Origin: Endomicrobium sp.
GTDB taxonomy: Bacteria > Elusimicrobiota > Endomicrobiia > Endomicrobiales > Endomicrobiaceae
Direction: 5' to 3'
Length of the DNA stretch: 5,665 nt
NCBI GenBank assembly: GCA_031277075.1
Contig: JAISLV010000105.1
Location: 1 to 5,665, forward strand
Shown here: positions 4,976-5,665 of the stretch, piece by piece
Layout: each line of letters begins with the position of its first letter
How positions within the stretch are numbered: the first letter of the stretch is position 1
Program-made: the position numbers and the translations under genes
Notes under the pieces: generated by a model
What the model saw: the letters and a program-made list of their open reading frames with translations, nothing else
Told to the model about the DNA's origin: nothing
The model's database searches: none

Positions 4976-5665
4976 AATATTTATAGTAATTCCCGCATAC
5001 AACGAAGCGGAAAATATAGGCGAATGTCTGCGCCGTATAGAAAGCGAAGTTAAATATCCGCATACAATAGGCATTGTCTACGACAATGAAAATGATACTA
5101 CTTTGCCTGCAGTAAAGGATATTTTAAAGAGGGACGGCAGTTTGCCTGTAGTTTTAATTAAGAACAAATACGGGCGCGGAGCTTTAAACGCTATAAAAAC
5201 GGGGCTTGAAAGTTCAACTGAAAGGTATACAGTCGTAACAATGGCGGATTTAAGCGACCCGCCTTCCGTTATCAACGATATGTATGAAAAGGCGCAAAAA
5301 GAAAACGCCGATATTGTCTGCGCGTCGCGCTATATGAAAGGCGGCAGCCAAAAGGGCGGCCCCTTTATAAAAAGTTTGATGTCGCGCATTGCCGGAGTGA
5401 GTTTGCATTTGCTTGCGCGCGTTCCCACCTACGATTCAACAAACAGTTTTAAATTATACAGAACTTCTTTTCTAAAAAAACAAACCATAGAAAGTTCGGG
5501 CGGGTTTGAGCTTGGGCTTGAACTTGTGACAAAAGGGTATGCTCAAAAAGCAAAGATTTGCGAAGTTCCCACCGCTTGGACAGACAGAGCCGCAGGAAAA
5601 TCAAATTTTAAAACGGCGGCGTGGACGCCTAAATATTTAAAATGGTATTTTTACGCGTTTAAAGG
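4968..5665 (+). CDS. GT2 family glycosyltransferase, dolichol-phosphate-mannose-synthase-like (cut by right window edge)
   Basis: The first 232 codons are present and the frame is open to the edge. The ATG at 4968 overlaps the end of the methyltransferase gene by 8 nt in another frame; there is no strong Shine-Dalgarno site, so translation probably depends on coupling. GT-A fold signatures: VIPAYNEAENI (7-17); the nucleotide-binding segment GIVYDNENDTT (35-45); NKYGRGALNAIKTGL (66-80); the metal-site strand VVTMADLSDPP (89-99); CASRYMKGGS (118-127); the acceptor-side DSTNSFKLYR (156-165); GFELGLELVTKGY (179-191); EVPTAWTDRAAGKSNF (199-214). This pattern fits enzymes that move a sugar from a nucleotide to polyprenyl phosphate or a membrane lipid. 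The DPM1 catalytic region is about 240 residues, so the domain is nearly complete; any C-terminal membrane segment is outside the window. Oddity: Met92 replaces the first Asp of the usual D-A-D. Confidence 0.9.
   Translation, partial: MDKIFIVIPAYNEAENIGECLRRIESEVKYPHTIGIVYDNENDTTLPAVKDILKRDGSLPVVLIKNKYGRGALNAIKTGLESSTERYTVVTMADLSDPPSVINDMYEKAQKENADIVCASRYMKGGSQKGGPFIKSLMSRIAGVSLHLLARVPTYDSTNSFKLYRTSFLKKQTIESSGGFELGLELVTKGYAQKAKICEVPTAWTDRAAGKSNFKTAAWTPKYLKWYFYAFK

Noticed and set aside
5078..5275. Minus-strand 65-residue ORF inside the glycosyltransferase gene
   Set aside because: Antisense shadow; the plus-strand frame carries the complete GT2 motif set.

Overview
The window looks like bacterial chromosome from an AT-rich genome. 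It has two divergent transcription units that meet in a 177-bp intergenic region (1945-2121). Gene content and spacing are bacterial: Shine-Dalgarno sites of the GGAGG type, gaps of a few bases, one TTG start, and the rimP-nusA order. I cannot fix the taxon from sequence alone. A fermentative, AT-rich lineage such as Elusimicrobiota is my loose impression from codon style, not a demonstrated assignment. I see no integrase, transposase, CRISPR array, tRNA or rRNA.

Left half, minus strand (1-1944): this is the classic transcription/translation housekeeping operon, read right to left. rimP (30S maturation) is followed by nusA (elongation, pausing and antitermination factor). After nusA comes the first 58 codons of a Lys/Ala/Thr-rich protein that runs off the left edge and is most likely infB (IF-2). 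The operon has a plausible sigma-70 promoter at 2000-2028. Directly after the predicted start point, and before rimP, there is a perfect 8-bp GC-rich hairpin followed by a U-rich run. This has the form of an intrinsic terminator inside the operon leader and is the most interesting regulatory signal in the window.

Right half, plus strand (2122-5665): this is a tightly packed surface-polysaccharide or glycolipid cassette. It encodes a UDP-sugar 6-dehydrogenase, an extended-SDR sugar-nucleotide epimerase/dehydratase, a class I SAM methyltransferase, and a GT2 glycosyltransferase of the dolichol-phosphate-mannose-synthase-like type, cut by the right edge. Gaps are 1 nt, 0 nt and an 8-nt overlap, so the four genes are almost certainly co-transcribed and translationally coupled. 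The promoter is an extended -10 element (TGG-TATAAT) at 2086-2094. A reasonable model is oxidation of a UDP-hexose to a uronic acid, further modification by the SDR enzyme, and transfer by the GT2 enzyme to a lipid or glycan, with the methyltransferase modifying the product. The exact sugar cannot be read from the sequence.

Nothing here amounts to a clearly undescribed system. The points worth follow-up are the rimP leader hairpin, the sugar cassette's product, and substitutions in two otherwise conserved enzyme motifs.
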